A DNA stretch of 16,022 nucleotides, from contig CANAUU010000010.1 of NCBI GenBank assembly GCA_947364965.1, positions 1 to 16,022 on the forward strand, written 5' to 3'. Below the pieces are notes generated by a model. That model did no database searches. It was not told where the DNA came from and worked only from the letters and a program-made list of their open reading frames with translations. How positions within the stretch are numbered: the first letter of the stretch is position 1; each line of letters begins with the position of its first letter. Positions 1 through 7,276 of the stretch are shown in pieces. Source of the DNA: an uncultured Candidatus Saccharibacteria bacterium (GTDB lineage Bacteria; Patescibacteriota; Saccharimonadia; Saccharimonadales; Saccharimonadaceae). The position numbers were made by a program, and so were the translations under genes.

Positions 1-300
1 TCTGGAGTGGAAGTGGTGCCGGTGAGTTTGAGATATCAGGGGAGCGACGCGGTGGTTCTATCGGTTTTGTATAATATCGAGAAGTCGATTCGGGAGTTTG
101 GTATTACGGTGGCGACGGTAGAATGGAATAGCGCAGGGTTGAGTTTGAATGCGCAGGCGAATGCTTATTATCTGGGGTCGATAATGGAAGTTGAGGGGGA
201 GACGACGGTGCGAGCGAAGGGGTCGAAGCCGACGACTTCGGCTGGGGTGCGAAGTTTGACGAATGCGAGCGGGGCAGCGCAGAATTTGAGGAACGAATAG
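1..300 (+). CDS. pilO: PilO-like type IV pilus alignment protein, C-terminal part (5' end outside window)
   Basis: The reading frame is open from the first base and ends with TAG, so only the last 99 codons of a longer gene are visible. A GTG at base 7 is in frame, but it has no ribosome binding site and is probably internal. The fragment has the alternating beta/alpha pattern of the periplasmic PilO C-terminal domain: YQGSDAVVLSVLYNIEKS, then a strand with VATVEWN, then LSLNAQANAYYLG, where the family has a final beta strand. A Ser/Thr/Ala-rich tail follows. In other bacteria PilO partners PilN in the inner-membrane alignment complex that couples the PilB/PilC motor to the pilus. No sequence signature is absolute here. 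The call rests on fold pattern plus position directly ahead of pilB, pilT, pilC, pilin and pilD. A generic pilus-assembly protein is the alternative. Confidence 0.6.
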   Translation, partial: SGVEVVPVSLRYQGSDAVVLSVLYNIEKSIREFGITVATVEWNSAGLSLNAQANAYYLGSIMEVEGETTVRAKGSKPTTSAGVRSLTNASGAAQNLRNE

Positions 301-372
301 GATGAGAAGTTTGAGGTTGCTAGAGGTTCGAGGTTTATTGGGGGAGCTTCATGGGCTATTGGAGGAGGAAAG

Positions 373-711
373 GTGAAACAGTCGGATATATTTAGTTTGA
401 TTTTGATTGCAAGCGTGGGGACGTTGGCGGCGTTTTTCGTTTGTCAATCGCTGATGGGAAATCCAAACGACGCGTCGGTGAAGTTTAAGGCTTTGGCGAA
501 GCCGATTGATAGCGCGTTGGTGGCGCCGGATCCAGAGGTGTTTAATGGGGCGGCGATTAACCCGACGGTGGAAGTTTATGTGGGGGAGTGCGAGGACGTG
601 GACCAGAATGGGATTTTGGATGCGGCGGAGTTGGAAGCTTGCACGACGGTGGAGGAAGAGCCAGAAGAGAACGAAGAAGAGGGCGGCGAGCAAGGGGTGG
701 AGGGCGAGTAG
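373..711 (+). CDS. small single-pass membrane protein with an EF-hand calcium loop, in the pilus operon
   Basis: This 112-residue protein starts at GTG 373, the first possible start after the upstream TAG in this frame, with GGAGGAGG just ahead at 361-368. Residues about 7-28 are a hydrophobic anchor. Residues 75-86 (DVDQNGILDAAE) fit the canonical 12-residue EF-hand loop: Asp1, Asp3, Asn5, Gly6, a hydrophobic residue at 8, Asp9 and Glu12. Cys73 and Cys90 bracket the loop and could form a disulfide. The last 20 residues are almost all Glu and Gly. The stop TAG abuts the ATG of pilB, so the two are probably translationally coupled. I do not recognise the family. From position it is an accessory pilus protein on the outer face of the membrane, perhaps making pilus assembly respond to calcium, which is inference. 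Confidence 0.72.
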   Translation: MKQSDIFSLILIASVGTLAAFFVCQSLMGNPNDASVKFKALAKPIDSALVAPDPEVFNGAAINPTVEVYVGECEDVDQNGILDAAELEACTTVEEEPEENEEEGGEQGVEGE

Positions 712-2478
712 ATGGCGCTGCTGACGAAAGAAGGCTTGGACCGAGTGATTGAGCTCCTCGTAAGTGAGGGGTTGGCGGATCCAGCGGAAGTGCAGCGAGT
801 ACAGAAGGAGGTTGTGCAGACGAAGCGGCCGCTGATGGAAGCTTTGGCGGCGCAGGGGGTGGTGACGAATGAAATGATTGCGCACGCAACGGCGGTGGTG
901 ATGGGGGTGCCGTATGTGGACTTGAAGAATGTGGAGATGGATCAGGCAGTGTTTACGTTGCTGCCGCTGGAGGTGGCGGAGCGGTCGATGGTGGTGCCAC
1001 TCGGGGAATCAAATGGGCAGCTAGTGGTAGCGATGCTGGATGTGGGGAACATCCAGACGGTGGACTATTTGTCGACTTTTACGGGGAAGTCGGTGCGGGC
1101 GGTGATGTCGTCGAGCGACGGGATTCAGGCGGTTTTGAAGCAATATAAGGGGGACTTCACGGGCGTCGAGCAGGCGGTGAAGGTGACAAAGCAGGAAGTC
1201 GCGCAGGCGCAGGCTTCGAGCAATGTAAAGACAATTACGCAGGATTCGCCGATTTCAAAGGCTTTGACGTCGATTTTGGAATTTGCGGTGAAGTCGAAGG
1301 CGTCGGATGTACATATTGAACCATTGGAGAATAGCTTGATTATTCGGTGCCGGATTGATGGGGTACTCCGGAAAGTGATGGAGTTGCCGAAGGCGATTGA
1401 GCCGGCGTTGGTTTCGAGGATTAAGATTTTGTCGAATTTGAAGATTGACGAGCACCGGATTCCGCAGGACGGTCAGTTTGCGGTGGCGGTGGGGGACAAG
1501 GAAGTGGATCTTCGTATTGCGATTTCGCCGGTGGTGTGGGGAGAGCAGGTGGTGATTCGTCTTCTTGATAAGACGGGGACGTCGATGGATATTGAGAGTA
1601 TGGGGATGACGGGGCGGGCGCTTCGGACAGTGCTGAAGGGGATTTCGCGACCGAATGGAATGATTCTGACGTCAGGACCGACGGGTTCGGGTAAGTCGAC
1701 GACTTTGTATGCTTTGATTGCGCGGATTAAGTCGGAGAAGATTAATATTGTGACGCTGGAGGACCCGGTTGAGTATAAGATGGATGGGGTGAACCAGATT
1801 CAGGTGAACACGGATGCGGGATTGACGTTTGCGTCGGGGCTCCGGTCGATTTTGCGCCAGGACCCGGATGTGGTGATGGTGGGGGAGATTCGCGATTCGG
1901 AAACGGCGAATTTGGCGGTGCAGGCGTCGTTGACAGGACATTTGGTATTTTCGACGCTACATACGAACTCGGCGGCGGGGATTTTGCCGCGCCTTCTCGA
2001 TATGGGTATTGAGCCGTTTCTCTTGGCGTCGACTTTGAACACGGTGATTGGGCAGAGGTTGGTGCGAAGGGTGGCGACGAAGCGAACTTCTTATCAGAGT
2101 AGCGAGATGGAAACGCAGGAGATTAATGGGGTGGTGGGGGATTTGCTGCCGCAATCGCAAGAAGAAGTGGCGACGACGAGTGAAGACCTGGGCTATAAGG
2201 GGTTGCCGGTGGCGAATGAGAATGGTTATACGTTGGTGAAGGGGATCGAGGATCAGGATGCGCCGGGTGGATATGCGGGGCGAGCGGGGCTTTATGAGGC
2301 GATTGATGTGGATGAGGATATCCAGAAGTTGATTATTTCGCACGCGACGTCGGCGGAGGTGATGCGAGTGGCGAAGGAGAAGGGAACGGTGACGATGCGG
2401 CAAGATGGGATATTGAAGGCGCTATCGGGGATTACGACACTTGATGAAGTAAATCGGGTGGCAAGTGATTTGGCGTAA
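712..2478 (+). CDS. pilB: PilB/GspE-type pilus extension ATPase
   Basis: This 588-residue protein is a cytoplasmic hexameric ATPase that drives pilin polymerisation through the PilC platform. The N-terminal ~150 residues resemble the MshEN/T2SSE N-domain (for example MGVPYVDLKN and MVVPLGESNGQLVVAM). The ATPase core has KASDVHIEP near residue 195, Walker A GPTGSGKST at 322-330 with Lys328, the Asp box VTLEDPVEY, Walker B DPDVVMVGEIRD at 384-395, and the His box STLHTNSA. The family's C-terminal tetracysteine zinc motif is missing: after QRLVRRV comes a cysteine-free, Glu- and Gln-rich stretch before GYAGRAGLYEAI. The start ATG directly follows the stop of the EF-hand gene. The message ends at a long hairpin repeat just after the TAA. 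A second ATPase follows, so this copy is the extension motor and the next the retraction motor. Confidence 0.93.
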   Translation: MALLTKEGLDRVIELLVSEGLADPAEVQRVQKEVVQTKRPLMEALAAQGVVTNEMIAHATAVVMGVPYVDLKNVEMDQAVFTLLPLEVAERSMVVPLGESNGQLVVAMLDVGNIQTVDYLSTFTGKSVRAVMSSSDGIQAVLKQYKGDFTGVEQAVKVTKQEVAQAQASSNVKTITQDSPISKALTSILEFAVKSKASDVHIEPLENSLIIRCRIDGVLRKVMELPKAIEPALVSRIKILSNLKIDEHRIPQDGQFAVAVGDKEVDLRIAISPVVWGEQVVIRLLDKTGTSMDIESMGMTGRALRTVLKGISRPNGMILTSGPTGSGKSTTLYALIARIKSEKINIVTLEDPVEYKMDGVNQIQVNTDAGLTFASGLRSILRQDPDVVMVGEIRDSETANLAVQASLTGHLVFSTLHTNSAAGILPRLLDMGIEPFLLASTLNTVIGQRLVRRVATKRTSYQSSEMETQEINGVVGDLLPQSQEEVATTSEDLGYKGLPVANENGYTLVKGIEDQDAPGGYAGRAGLYEAIDVDEDIQKLIISHATSAEVMRVAKEKGTVTMRQDGILKALSGITTLDEVNRVASDLA

Positions 2479-2485
2479 GCCTTTT

Positions 2486-2610
2486 GGCGACGTAGGATAA
2501 ATTTGTATGTTTTCGAGGCGCGTCGACGACGCCCGTCGTTACGGGGTCGTCGCGCTCTTCCTCGCCGTAGCTCCGGATCCTCTCAAAATACATATTTATC
2601 CTACGTCGTC
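2486..2610 (+). repeat. long hairpin element, copy A, in the 3' flank of pilB
   Basis: The outer arms 2486-2502 and 2594-2610 pair over 17 bp with one G-U. Pairing continues inward (TGTAT with ATACA, TTTT with AAAA, GAGG with CCTC). The 60-nt centre 2519-2578 folds again: GACGAC 2525-2530 with GTCGTC 2546-2551, enclosing CCCGT/ACGGG with a CGTT loop. The unit 2515-2588 is the same length, 74 nt, as the core of copy B (5377-5450), and the 60-nt centres match at 47 positions. The element starts 7 nt after the pilB stop and lies upstream of the pilT promoter. There is no U-tract, so it is not an ordinary terminator. Confidence 0.8.
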
Positions 2611-2686
2611 AGTAAGCCTCCCTGGTTTCTTAAATGGCTATGCGGATAGTTTGGTTAGAGAAGGTTTATTTCATTTTGAAGACGTT

Positions 2687-2697
2687 TGTGGTAAAAT
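2687..2697 (+). promoter_or_regulatory. extended -10 promoter of pilT, apparently leaderless
   Basis: TGTGGTAAAAT ends only 6 nt before the pilT ATG at 2704, so transcription should begin at or next to the start codon. No ribosome binding site is visible. The -35 (2669-2674) is poor, as at most promoters in this window. Confidence 0.6.
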
Positions 2698-2703
2698 GGT
2701 GGC

Positions 2704-4113
2704 ATGGAAAGTAGTGGGACGAATCAGACAGAGCAAAATAATGGGGCTGCGGTGGCTGGAGCTTCTGGGGCGGCGATGTCGCCGTTTGCGCCGGTGGATA
2801 CGCCGGCGTTGGATCCGATGACGATGAATATGGGGGCTGGTGGGGCGGCTGGTTCGGCTGATAAGGTTGAGGGCGTCGCTACGGAGGCGAAACCTGCAGA
2901 GGTGCCGACTGATGTGAAGGGTGCTGAAGAGGGGAAGGCTGATGAAAGCGTGGCGGAGCAGAAGGCGACGGAACAGACAGCGCAGAATGCGCAGGCGGCG
3001 GTAGATACGATTGTGGCGGAAGTAGCGGCAGCGGGAGCGCCCTTGTCGACGGATGTGACGATTGAGGCGCTTTTGGAAGAGTGCGTGAAGCATGATGCGT
3101 CGGATTTGCACTTCCAGGTGGGTTTGCCGCCGATGCTTAGGCTTGATGGGGTGCTTCGACCGCTTACGACTTATCCGATTTTGACGGATGAGTTGGTGAA
3201 GAAATTGGTGTTCGCGACGTTGGATGAGGATCAGCAGAAGATTTTGATGAAGGATAAGGAGTTTGATTATTCTTTTGCGTTCGGTGATCTTGGGCGGTTC
3301 CGTGTGAACGCGTTCCATGAGAAGGGGAACTTGGCGGCGGCGTTTCGGTTGATTCCGAATAATATTAAGTCGATCGATGATCTAGGTATTCCGGCGGTCG
3401 TGGCGACGTTTACGGAGCGACCGCATGGGCTGGTGCTCGTGACTGGTCCGACGGGTTCGGGTAAGTCGACGACTTTGGCAGCGTTAATTGATAAAATTAA
3501 TTCGGAAAAAGCAGTTCATATTATTACGATTGAGGATCCGATTGAATTTACGCATCATTCGAAGCGGGCGGTGATTGCGCAGCGGGAAGTGCATTATGAT
3601 ACGTATAGCTTCGCAGCGGCACTTCGATCGATTCTGCGTGAAGACCCGGACGTGGTGCTGATTGGTGAGATGCGTGATTTAGAGACGATTCAGGCGGCGT
3701 TGACGGTGGCGGAGACGGGGCACTTGGTGTTCGCGACGCTACATACGAACTCGGCGGCGCAGTCGATTGACCGTATTATTGACGTGTTTCCGGCGCATCA
3801 ACAGCCACAGATTCGGTCGCAGCTGGCGAATGTTCTCACGGGGATTTGTTCGCAGCGGTTGGTGCCGAAAATTGATGGCGGACGAATTGCGGTGACAGAA
3901 ATTTTGGTCGCGAACTCGGCGGTTAGGGCGATTATTCGGGAGGGAAAGACGCATCAGCTAGACATGGCGATTCAGACGGGGGTGGATCAGGGAATGCAGA
4001 CGATGGATCGGGAATTGGCGCGATTAGTTAAGGCGGGGACGATTAGTTTCGATGCGGGGCATGAATATGCGGTGGATACGGCGGAGTTTGAGAGGCTAGC
4101 GCGGGGCGCGTAA
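2704..4113 (+). CDS. pilT: PilT-type pilus retraction ATPase with a long low-complexity N-terminus
   Basis: This 469-residue protein is a cytoplasmic hexameric ATPase that depolymerises the pilus and so powers twitching or DNA uptake. The PilT core starts near residue 118 with LLEECVKHDASDLHFQVG and PPMLRLDG. Walker A GPTGSGKST is at 248-256 (Lys254), the Asp box is IITIEDPIEF, Walker B is DPDVVLIGEMRD, and the His box is ATLHTNSA. The PilT-specific C-terminal helix, AIRNLIRE in the family, is here AVRAIIREGKTHQL. About 115 residues rich in Ala, Gly, Glu and Pro precede the core and are not part of normal PilT (about 345 residues). They look disordered and may be a partner-binding tail. ATG 2704 fits the promoter just upstream; no other start is near it. 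pilC follows 22 nt after the stop. Confidence 0.93.
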   Translation: MESSGTNQTEQNNGAAVAGASGAAMSPFAPVDTPALDPMTMNMGAGGAAGSADKVEGVATEAKPAEVPTDVKGAEEGKADESVAEQKATEQTAQNAQAAVDTIVAEVAAAGAPLSTDVTIEALLEECVKHDASDLHFQVGLPPMLRLDGVLRPLTTYPILTDELVKKLVFATLDEDQQKILMKDKEFDYSFAFGDLGRFRVNAFHEKGNLAAAFRLIPNNIKSIDDLGIPAVVATFTERPHGLVLVTGPTGSGKSTTLAALIDKINSEKAVHIITIEDPIEFTHHSKRAVIAQREVHYDTYSFAAALRSILREDPDVVLIGEMRDLETIQAALTVAETGHLVFATLHTNSAAQSIDRIIDVFPAHQQPQIRSQLANVLTGICSQRLVPKIDGGRIAVTEILVANSAVRAIIREGKTHQLDMAIQTGVDQGMQTMDRELARLVKAGTISFDAGHEYAVDTAEFERLARGA

Positions 4114-4135
4114 AGTTCGGAATTAGAGGAATAGG

Positions 4136-5341
4136 ATGCGGCGATATAACTATAAAGCGAAAGATCGAAAGACGGGGCGGGTAGTCACCGGGAGTGTGCA
4201 GGCGGAAAGCGAGCAGGCGGCGGGACGAATTTTGGTGGATCAAGGTTATATTCCGCAGAAGGTGCACGCGGAAGATGATGGGCTTTTGGCGAAGTTGAAC
4301 AGTAAGGTTTCGACGAAGGCGCGGATTGCGTTCACGAGGCAGTTGGCGACGTTGGTGGGGGCGGGGCTGCCGCTTTCGAATAGTTTACACATGATTGCGG
4401 AAGAGACGGATGATAAGCCGACGAAGGCGATGGTTGAGGAGATTGCGGCGCAAGTCGAGGCGGGACGGACACTACATGATGCGTTTGCGAAACATCCCGA
4501 AGTATTCAATAAGGTTTATTTGTCTTTGATTGCGGCGGGTGAGGCGTCGGGTACGCTTGACGTTTCCTTGGCGCGGCTCGCGAAGCAGCAGGAAAAAGAC
4601 GCGAATATGATTTCAAAGATTCGCGGGGCAATGACTTATCCGATTATCGTGCTTATAGTTATTATCATAGTGATCGCATTCATGATGATCCAGGTGGTGC
4701 CGCAGGTGGAGAATTTGTATAATGATCTAGGAGAGCCGTTGCCTGGGATGACGCAGGTAATGGTGAATATCTCGAATTTCGTGGTGGGGTATTGGTGGAT
4801 GATTCTGCTAATTATCGGGTTTTTGGTATGGTTTTTCATTCAGTTTAAGCGGACGGAGATGGGCGGAAAAGCGTGGGCGAAGTTCAAAATGAATGTGCCG
4901 CTGTTCAAGGGTTTGTTCCTGCGGCTTTATAACGCGCGGTTCGCGCGGACGGCACAGATGTTGCTATCGGCAGGCGTGCCGATGCTGGAAGCGATGGGGA
5001 TTGCGGGGGAGGCGGTGAACAATATTGTGTTCGAGGATCAGATTGTGCAGGCGTCGACGATGGTGAGGAGCGGGAAGCCGCTTTCGGTGGCGCTGAAAGG
5101 TAGGGAATATATCTTGCCACTTTTGCCACAGATGGCAGCGACGGGGGAGCAGTCTGGTAAAATTGATGAGATGCTGGGGCGGGCGGCGCAGGTTTATGAA
5201 GATGAGTTGGATGAGCGGATTGCGGCGATTTCGACGATGATTGAGCCGATTTTGATGGTGATTATGGCGCTGATGGCGGGATTTATCGTGATGGCGATTT
5301 TGTTCCCGATTTACTCGTTGGTGAGTAAGGTCTCGGCATAA
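4136..5341 (+). CDS. pilC: PilC/GspF inner-membrane platform protein of the pilus
   Basis: This 401-residue protein is close to the family's usual size. It opens with the family's N-terminal strand motif (MRRYNYKAKDRKTGRVVTGS) and has two T2SSF domains. The first covers about residues 60-180 (FTRQLATLVGAGLPL, then YLSLIAAGEASGTLD). The second covers about 260-390 (FARTAQMLLSAGVPMLEAM, then LPQMAATGEQSGKIDEML). Three hydrophobic spans lie near 168-190, 217-237 and 368-392. It would sit in the inner membrane, contact the PilB and PilT rotors, and pass pilin subunits into the growing fibre. Start ATG 4136 has AGAGGA just upstream. It is probably cotranscribed with pilT. Copy B of the hairpin element begins 17 nt after its stop, and the pilin has its own promoter beyond that. 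Confidence 0.93.
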   Translation: MRRYNYKAKDRKTGRVVTGSVQAESEQAAGRILVDQGYIPQKVHAEDDGLLAKLNSKVSTKARIAFTRQLATLVGAGLPLSNSLHMIAEETDDKPTKAMVEEIAAQVEAGRTLHDAFAKHPEVFNKVYLSLIAAGEASGTLDVSLARLAKQQEKDANMISKIRGAMTYPIIVLIVIIIVIAFMMIQVVPQVENLYNDLGEPLPGMTQVMVNISNFVVGYWWMILLIIGFLVWFFIQFKRTEMGGKAWAKFKMNVPLFKGLFLRLYNARFARTAQMLLSAGVPMLEAMGIAGEAVNNIVFEDQIVQASTMVRSGKPLSVALKGREYILPLLPQMAATGEQSGKIDEMLGRAAQVYEDELDERIAAISTMIEPILMVIMALMAGFIVMAILFPIYSLVSKVSA

Positions 5342-5358
5342 GTATTTTGGCTTGTTTT

Positions 5359-5462
5359 GCAAATATTTATTTTTTTGAGGCGCGTCGTCAGCGCCCGCCG
5401 TCGCGGGGCCGACGCGCTCGTCCTCCTCGTAAGTCCGGATCCTCTCAAAAAGAAATATTTAC
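5359..5462 (+). repeat. long hairpin element, copy B, in the 3' flank of pilC
   Basis: The outer arms (from GCAAATATTT at 5359 and back to AAATATTTAC ending 5462) pair over about 18-20 bp, through a T-run on one side and an A-run on the other. Their sequence is unrelated to the arms of copy A. The core 5377-5450 has the same 74-nt length as in copy A, with identical ends GAGGCGCGTCG (5377-5387) and TCCGGATCCTCTCAAAA (5434-5450). Three base pairs of the inner stems differ from copy A on both strands so that pairing is kept, and one stem position (10/30 of the 60-nt centre) is a mismatch here. Confidence 0.8.
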
Positions 5463-5532
5463 AGAACAGACCCATAAATCTTATGCGTAATATTTTTTGT
5501 TATGGAAAAGTCTGGTGCTTTGAAAATAGTTA

Positions 5533-5541
5533 TGGTATAAT
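5533..5541 (+). promoter_or_regulatory. extended -10 promoter of the pilin gene
   Basis: TGGTATAAT is a full extended -10. It leaves a leader of about 35 nt with a ribosome binding site (AGAAAGGA, 5567-5574) ahead of ATG 5582. This would let the major pilin be expressed independently of, and more strongly than, the assembly genes. Confidence 0.6.
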
Positions 5542-5581
5542 GATGGTAAAGTAGCCTTTTTAAAGCAGAAAGGAAAATAAA

Positions 5582-6193
5582 ATGGCAACAACAAAAAAAC
5601 GAGCGACAGCATCACGCAAGAAAGCGATGATTGTTGACGAGGGGGCAAAGGGCGGGTTTACGATTATTGAGGTGGTCTTGGTCCTCGCTATTGCGGGTTT
5701 GATTTTCTTGATGGTGTTCTTGGCGTTGCCAGCGCTTCAGCGGAGTCAGAGGGATTCGCAGCGTCAGCGTGATGTCGGTATGTTGACAGCGAAGGTGCAG
5801 AGCTATCAACAAAATAATAACGGGCGTTTGCCGGTTGATGGTAGCACTCCGTCGCAGAAAGATGCGGACGAGATTGAGTTGAATGAGGGTTGGCCGTGCG
5901 ATAATTCGACAACAGGTAGTAATTCGGCGGTATGTTTCATTCGTAATTATATGAATGGTGCGACGAGCAAGATAAATGAGTGGATTGATCCATCTGGCTC
6001 CTCTTATGGTCTTAATATTTCTTCGATGCCAAAGGGCGGAACGAAACAGCTAGGAAATAGCGATTACGATGACCATATAGTTTATCTAATTAAGCATGCG
6101 CGTTGTGATGGTGAACAAGCAATTTATTCGGAAAACGCTCGTGACTTTGCGGTGATGTATAAGCTTGAAGGTGCTGGTACTTACTGCGAATAG
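5582..6193 (+). CDS. type IV prepilin, probable major pilin
   Basis: This 203-residue prepilin has a long, basic 25-residue leader that ends in the prepilin peptidase site. GG at 24-25 is followed by FTIIEVVLVLAIAGLIF (26-42), with the conserved Glu at mature position 5 (residue 30). The hydrophobic helix that forms the pilus core runs to about residue 48, followed by an amphipathic stretch (ALQRSQRDSQRQRDVGMLTAKVQSY). The globular part has two cysteine pairs, in WPCDNSTTGSNSAVC and from ARCDG to the C-terminal YCE, as in disulfide-closed pilin D-regions. PilD, encoded next, would cleave and N-methylate it; the PilB, PilC and PilT products upstream would assemble and retract it. Its own promoter, a good ribosome binding site and a terminator make it a single-gene unit, which fits a major subunit. 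Confidence 0.9.
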   Translation: MATTKKRATASRKKAMIVDEGAKGGFTIIEVVLVLAIAGLIFLMVFLALPALQRSQRDSQRQRDVGMLTAKVQSYQQNNNGRLPVDGSTPSQKDADEIELNEGWPCDNSTTGSNSAVCFIRNYMNGATSKINEWIDPSGSSYGLNISSMPKGGTKQLGNSDYDDHIVYLIKHARCDGEQAIYSENARDFAVMYKLEGAGTYCE

Positions 6194-6212
6194 TTTGGTC
6201 TAAGGATTTAGG

Positions 6213-6239
6213 AAAGTGGTTCCTTGTGAGCCACTTTTT
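6213..6239 (+). terminator. intrinsic terminator after the pilin gene
   Basis: AAAGTGG (6213-6219) pairs with CCACTTT (6231-6237), followed by a T5 run. It lies 20 nt after the pilin stop. Confidence 0.8.
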
Positions 6240-6322
6240 GTGAGAGCGGTTGGCTTTGAGCTTGAGATTGCGGGTGAAGTTGCTGCGGGTTTTAGAGGTT
6301 TTGGCTTGCGGGTGGAAGTTGT

Positions 6323-6333
6323 TGTGGTATGAT
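6323..6333 (+). promoter_or_regulatory. extended -10 promoter of pilD, apparently leaderless
   Basis: TGTGGTATGAT ends 8 nt before ATG 6342. No Shine-Dalgarno sequence lies between them, so the message should begin at about the start codon. Confidence 0.55.
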
Positions 6334-6341
6334 AGAAATAT

Positions 6342-7199
6342 ATGACGGATACGATGATTGAAGCGATGCTTCTTGTGATGATGTTTATGCTGGGGGCGAT
6401 TTTTGGGTCGTTTGCGTGTTGTCAAGCGTGGCGGTGGCATTATAAAGTTTATGGCAAGAAGGATCTTGGGCAATGGTCGGTTTGTTTGCATTGTAAGAAG
6501 CGGATTCATTGGTATGATAATATTCCGATTGTGTCGTGGCTGGTGCTTAGGGGGAAGTGTCGGAATTGCCATAAGAAGATTGGAGTAGCGGATTTCTTGT
6601 CGGAGATTGGACTGGCGGTGGCGTTTTTGATGCTGTCGTGGGCATATTTGTTGCCGATTGTTGAGAACTGGAATTTGCTCGCACGGAACCCGGCGGATTT
6701 GGCGGTGCAGCTGGCGATTTTTGTGATGACGTTGGTGATGCTGGTGGTTTTGACGGTGCTGGCGGTTTACGATGCGAAATGGGGGGAGTTGCCGGTTATT
6801 TTACTGATTATTGCGGTGTTGTTTGGGGCGATTATTGCGATTTTGAGAGTATATGCGGTAGAGATTGAAGGGGGGAATGTTTGGGCGGCGATTGGAAATG
6901 CGGCGGCGGGGGTGGGAATTCTAGCGGGGACGTGTTTCGTGATTTATAAGGCGTCGAAGGAGAAGCTGATGGGGGGAGGGGACTGGATTTTGGCGCTGGC
7001 TTTAGCTTTGGCGCTGGCGAATTGGTGGTTGGCGCTTTGGACAATTTTCTTGGCGAATTTGTTGGGTGATGTGATTGCGTTGCCGAGCGTGTTGAAGAAG
7101 AAGAGTCATGTGGTGCACTTCGGGCCGTATTTGGTGTCGGCGTTTGTGATTGTGTTGATTCTGGGGAACTGTTTGCCGCTGCTTTTGAGCCAGTTGTAG
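6342..7199 (+). CDS. pilD: type IV prepilin peptidase and N-methyltransferase (A24 family)
   Basis: This 285-residue polytopic membrane aspartic peptidase cleaves the prepilin leader after Gly and methylates the new N-terminal Phe. The N-terminal domain has LGAIFGSFACC and the zinc-type tetracysteine pairs CLHC (48-51) and CRNC (73-76) that mark the methyltransferase half. The two catalytic aspartates are visible: Asp144 in AVYDAKWGELP and Asp214 in MGGGDW, matching the family's D and GxGD motifs. The C-terminal HFGPYLVSAF also matches the family. About seven or eight hydrophobic segments are present. Length is normal for a bifunctional enzyme. Its substrate is the pilin encoded immediately upstream. 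I see no clear terminator between its stop and the convergent recombinase gene. Confidence 0.93.
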   Translation: MTDTMIEAMLLVMMFMLGAIFGSFACCQAWRWHYKVYGKKDLGQWSVCLHCKKRIHWYDNIPIVSWLVLRGKCRNCHKKIGVADFLSEIGLAVAFLMLSWAYLLPIVENWNLLARNPADLAVQLAIFVMTLVMLVVLTVLAVYDAKWGELPVILLIIAVLFGAIIAILRVYAVEIEGGNVWAAIGNAAAGVGILAGTCFVIYKASKEKLMGGGDWILALALALALANWWLALWTIFLANLLGDVIALPSVLKKKSHVVHFGPYLVSAFVIVLILGNCLPLLLSQL

Positions 7200-7276
7200 G
7201 GTTATTGGGATAGTTTTGAGGGTAATTCGCCTCTGTTGAAGGATGGTCGAACTTGTACGGCGCGGAGTAGTTGGGG

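Noticed and set aside
302..376. 24-codon frame from ATG 302 whose TGA overlaps the GTG start of the EF-hand gene
   Set aside because: It is short, has no clear ribosome binding site, and its product shows no feature. It could couple translation but nothing supports a real peptide.
2507..2821. Open frame through hairpin copy A (RRVDDARRYG...APDPLK), similar to the one through copy B at 5357-5554 (RRVVSARRRG...SPDPLK)
   Set aside because: The peptides look related only because the DNA repeat is. Base changes between copies alter amino acids freely but keep stem pairing, and neither frame has a ribosome binding site.
5581..5950. Alternative that the prepilin is a minor pseudopilin of a type II secretion system
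   Set aside because: A PilT retraction ATPase and pilin-like disulfide region are present and no secretin or GspC/L/M genes are seen, so a type IV pilus fits better.
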